This document shows, piece by piece, positions 62,001 to 64,000 of a stretch of 64,000 nt of DNA. Under the pieces are notes generated by a model. It searched no databases, had not been told where the DNA came from, and saw only the letters and a list, made by a program, of their open reading frames with translations. Source of the stretch: Saccharothrix luteola (GTDB lineage: Bacteria > Actinomycetota > Actinomycetes > Mycobacteriales > Pseudonocardiaceae); NCBI RefSeq assembly GCF_020859565.1, contig NZ_JAJHUO010000009.1, positions 216,076 to 280,075 of the forward strand. Reading direction: 5' to 3'. A program made the position numbers and the translations under genes. Each line of letters begins with the position of its first letter. Positions within the stretch are counted from its first letter, which is position 1.

Positions 62001-63856
62001 GCATCGGCCGGTACGCGACCGCGCCCGACGTGGCGGTCGCCGACCCCGGCGGCACGGTGAAGCTGGTCGCGGTATTCCGCGGCCCGGCCAACCGGTTCAC
62101 GCTCGACTCGTTCACGTTCATCGGCAAGGGCGTCTCGGTCAACGCCGCGCCGCACGTGACCGTCACGGCGGACCCGGCGACCGGCTCCGCGCCGTTCACC
62201 ACCAAGCTCACCGCGACGGCGACCGACGCGGAGGGCGACGCGCCGTTCACCTACTCGTGGGACCTCGGTGACGGCACGTCGGCATCGGGCGCCGCGGTCG
62301 AGCACACCTACGCCGAGGACGGCACCTACTACGCGTCCGTGACGGTCACCGACGCGGCCGGGCGGACCAAGAAGGTGTCCACGCCGGTGCTCGTGCGCGA
62401 CCCGCCGATGCCGCCCATCACCTGCGACCCGCCGAACCCGACCGTCGCGCCGAGCGACGAGTTCGACGGCGACCGGCTCGACGGGTGCCGCTGGAACGCC
62501 GTCCTGCGGCCGGACCTGGACTCGATGCGGATGGGTGACGGTCTGCTGAGCATCGACACGCTGCCCGGCGACATCAACGGCGGCGACAACGGCGACCCGC
62601 GCAACTTCGTCCTGCAGAACGCGCCCACGGGCGACTGGACGGTGGAGACGAGGTTGGCCGCGCCGGTGGTCGAGCAGTGGCAGCTCGCCGGCTTCATGGT
62701 TTACGCCAACGACGACGACTACGTGAAGTTCGACGTCGTCGCGCGCAACGCGCCGGGCCAGGCCGTGACGTTGGGCGCGGAGCTCGTCTCCGAGAACAAC
62801 GGCTCGTTCGGCGACGGCGGCAACCGGGGCATCACCATCGGCACGCCGGAGAGCGGGTGGTGGCACCTGCGGCTGAAGAAGGTGGGCAACACCTACAGCG
62901 GCGAGATCAGCGACGGCGGCACCACGTGGACGTCCATGGGCGCCCCGGTGACGAACGACGTGCCGAACGCGAAGTTCGGCCTGATGGCGATCGGGCCGTC
63001 GCAGACCATGGGCCCGGTGACGGTCGACTTCGACTGGTTCCGGGTGTCCGGTGTGGACACCACCGCCCCCGAGGTCACGGCGAACGTGAACCCGGCCGAG
63101 CCCGACGGCGCGGACGGCTGGTGGACCACCGCGCCGACCGTGGCGATCGCCGCGGTGGACGCCGGTTCCGGCGTGGCGAGCACCGAGTACCGGATCGACG
63201 GCGGCGACTGGAAGCCCTACACCGCGCCGTTCCCGGTGACCGGCGACGGCGCCCACGCCGTGCAGTACCGGGCGACCGACGCGCGGGGCAACCGGTCCGA
63301 ACCCGGTTCGGTGGCGGTCAAGGTCGACGCGACCGCGCCGACCGTGAAGCTCACCGGGCTGCACGACGGCGTGAGCTACGGCCACGCCGAGGACAAGGTG
63401 GTCACCTGGCAGGGCGAGGACGCCACGTCCGGGGTCGGATCGGTCACCGTCGCGCTCGACGGCCGCCCGGTGACGTCCGGCACGACCATCCCCATGCACA
63501 CGCTCGCGCTCGGCGCGCACACCCTGGCGCTGACCGCGACCGACAAAGCGGGCAACAAGCGTGACGTGGTGGTGTCGTTCACCGTCACGACCTCGTTGCC
63601 CGACCTGCAGGCCATGGTCGACCGGTTCTCGGCGGAACGGCGCATCCCGTCGTCCGTCGCGCGAGGGCTGGACCGCGACCTGGACGACGCCCGACGGCTG
63701 CTGTTCGACGGCAAGCCCGCCAAGGCGATCGAGGAGCTGGAGGGTTTCCGCGACGCGGTCTCCCGCAAGGTGACCGATCGGGCCGTGCGCGACCTGCTCG
63801 TCGCCGACGCCGAGGTGGTGATCTCGGCGCTGCGGAAGCAGTCGGGCGGTAGCTGA
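59036..63856 (+). CDS. Very large secreted ThuA/PQQ-type dehydrogenase multimodular protein
   Basis: The 1606 residues comprise a signal peptide (1-32), a ThuA domain (about 40-271; FTKTAAGAYRHDSI, GGGIVAVHNATDMN) and a glucose/sorbosone dehydrogenase propeller (about 279-711). The propeller has the catalytic-type His in PGHTGGYLEFG, VGDDINPF and MGFRNPFRF. PKD domains lie at 714-798 and 1035-1120, with a CBM6-like domain (907-1030) between them. A LamG/DUF1349-like domain follows (1142-1340), then an OmpL47-like module (1342-1432), an Ig-like module (1434-1516) and a helical FIMAH-like C-terminus (1520-1605). It fuses two activities that are separate genes in the 38-42.6 kb region. GGAGG precedes the chosen GTG; a GTG at 59024 is possible. 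It is last in the sugar operon. Confidence 0.85.
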   Translation: MRTPVFRLRTVFVLVLAFLVAAGSLPATAAAHPGHDAPAEFRALLFTKTAAGAYRHDSIPAGVAMVEKLAADHHFEVVHSEDATQFTDENLAGFDVVIMLQNGGMVWDTDAQRAAVRKFVNDGGGIVAVHNATDMNIESSFPWWDDFVNGGAHMTAHSANGLTATSYQVDEVHESTRHLPDRWQKAEEWYNFKPSMRGKVHPLVEVDEKTYNPGSEAMGHDHPISWCRDAEGGRVWATGMGHNAADYTEPNFVAHVLGGIRTAAGVVPADCGATVDANFEKVTLDDATHAPTTLDVAPDGRVFYTELLGQIRVHDPASDATSTALTLPVYSGGEDGLVSLALAPDFATSHHLYVYYSPVGTAEVNRVSRFTAEGNVIRPDSEKVLLEIPASRREEPGHTGGYLEFGPNGNLYIGVGDDINPFQSSGYAPVDERPGRDLFDAQKTAANTNDLRGKILRVHPEPDGTYTVPAGNMFAPGTAKTRPEIYAMGFRNPFRFNVASDGTLHMADYGPDAGGDNPSRGPGGLVEWNVIKEPGNYGWPYCVGDNTPFNDFDFATNTSKAKFDCANPVNDSPNNTGLTTLPAAKAADVWYGNGAEGDEFPEMGTGGEAPMAGPRYEFDPNLVSDVKFPEYYDGKPFFYDWARNKFWTFSQDDQGGLLKINEWFKTAAPLAPMDVKFGPDGAMYVVEWGGGYGRDNPDSGVYRIDYTQGNRRPTAKATATPSSGQAPLPVRFSATQSSDPEGAALTYAWTFGDGGTSTEAEPTHTYTANGVHNAQLTVTDPSGKSGVTNVQVTVGNTAPSVTMASPVDGGFFDFGDEVAFDLDITDPEDGQPDCAKAVLQPALGHEAHAHPIDQINACEGKFTTLVDEGHADADIFYSVDASYTDRGAGALPPLVGRDLAVIQPKHKQAEFHQESAGVLVSPDPAAESGKRVSDIGDGDWIAFHPVNLHRIDRVTARVASASAGGSIELRAGSPTGDLLATIAVPETGGIGRYATAPDVAVADPGGTVKLVAVFRGPANRFTLDSFTFIGKGVSVNAAPHVTVTADPATGSAPFTTKLTATATDAEGDAPFTYSWDLGDGTSASGAAVEHTYAEDGTYYASVTVTDAAGRTKKVSTPVLVRDPPMPPITCDPPNPTVAPSDEFDGDRLDGCRWNAVLRPDLDSMRMGDGLLSIDTLPGDINGGDNGDPRNFVLQNAPTGDWTVETRLAAPVVEQWQLAGFMVYANDDDYVKFDVVARNAPGQAVTLGAELVSENNGSFGDGGNRGITIGTPESGWWHLRLKKVGNTYSGEISDGGTTWTSMGAPVTNDVPNAKFGLMAIGPSQTMGPVTVDFDWFRVSGVDTTAPEVTANVNPAEPDGADGWWTTAPTVAIAAVDAGSGVASTEYRIDGGDWKPYTAPFPVTGDGAHAVQYRATDARGNRSEPGSVAVKVDATAPTVKLTGLHDGVSYGHAEDKVVTWQGEDATSGVGSVTVALDGRPVTSGTTIPMHTLALGAHTLALTATDKAGNKRDVVVSFTVTTSLPDLQAMVDRFSAERRIPSSVARGLDRDLDDARRLLFDGKPAKAIEELEGFRDAVSRKVTDRAVRDLLVADAEVVISALRKQSGGS

Positions 63857-63896
63857 CGGGCGATGGCCGGCGCCACCGCGATCCGGCCACCAGCGC

Positions 63897-63924
63897 GTGG
63901 GGGCGGTTGCCGGACCGCCCCCAC
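63897..63924 (+). terminator. Terminator after the ThuA-dehydrogenase fusion gene
   Basis: GTGGGGGCGGT and ACCGCCCCCAC form a perfect 11-bp stem with a 6-base loop, 41 bases after the stop codon. The last 76 bases of the window are G-rich and hold no recognisable feature. Confidence 0.8.
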
Positions 63925-64000
63925 CCGACCGGTGGCCGGGCGCGCGCGGGCCCGGCCCCGGGGGTTGCCGGGGGGTTGGGTGTGCCGGCGGAGGGGGGGG

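Noticed and set aside
63925..64000. G-rich end of the window as a telomere or origin
   Set aside because: It is short, low-complexity sequence without palindromes; more likely ordinary intergenic DNA or a contig end.

Overview
The window is high-GC actinomycete DNA: GTG starts are frequent, coding is dense, and there are LAL and ECF41 regulators, a mycofactocin locus and secreted ricin-type lectins. The gene set and codon style suggest Pseudonocardiales (Saccharothrix, Actinosynnema or Lentzea type), which is an inference. No tRNA, rRNA, CRISPR array or insertion sequence was recognised.

Region 1 (1-20.3 kb) is one edge of a glycosylated polyketide cluster. It holds the 3' end of a modular PKS gene (DH tail, KR, ACP), a luciferase-like oxidoreductase, a MacB/FtsX-type ABC exporter, a deoxyaminosugar set (2,3-dehydratase, 3-ketoreductase, 4-aminotransferase, N-methyltransferase), a DrrAB-type exporter, an MGT-family glycosyltransferase, a histidine kinase/response regulator pair and a large LAL regulator. 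The sugar enzymes together predict an N-methylated 4-amino-2,4,6-trideoxyhexose of vicenisamine type.

Region 2 (20.4-33.4 kb) is a mycofactocin cluster. A 12-gene minus-strand operon starts with a 37-codon precursor gene, mftA, followed by mftB, mftC, two FadH/OYE-type flavoenzymes, etfA, fixC, fixX, etfB, an SDR, mftF and mftE. Nearly every junction from mftC onward is an ATGA or GTGA overlap. A mycofactocin-coupled SDR is divergent. No mftD is present, and a complete electron-transfer-flavoprotein chain is built into the operon.

Region 3 (33.7-42.6 kb) encodes secreted carbohydrate proteins: a GH76 mannanase-like protein with a LacI-type operator, a PA14/beta-propeller/ricin protein, a glucose/sorbosone dehydrogenase-like protein with PKD and ricin modules, and a ThuA/3-keto-disaccharide-hydrolase/ricin protein. 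The three ricin modules have exactly the same length.

Region 4 (42.6-50.9 kb) is mixed. It contains a MoxR-type AAA ATPase with a repeat-built helical N-terminus paired with a VWA-like protein, a frameshifted membrane protein, an ECF41 sigma factor with its oxidoreductase and a matching promoter, a DUF4328 membrane protein, an unknown protein and a polyprenyl synthetase.

Region 5 (50.9-63.9 kb) is a sugar uptake operon. A divergent ROK regulator faces a Gfo/Idh/MocA oxidoreductase, a ribose-type ABC importer (ATPase, two permeases, lipoprotein), a tagatose/psicose-3-epimerase-like enzyme and a 1606-residue secreted ThuA-dehydrogenase fusion. Regions 3 and 5 share ThuA and dehydrogenase-propeller families and a promoter type. 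Together they look like one extracellular sugar-oxidation and keto-sugar scavenging programme.
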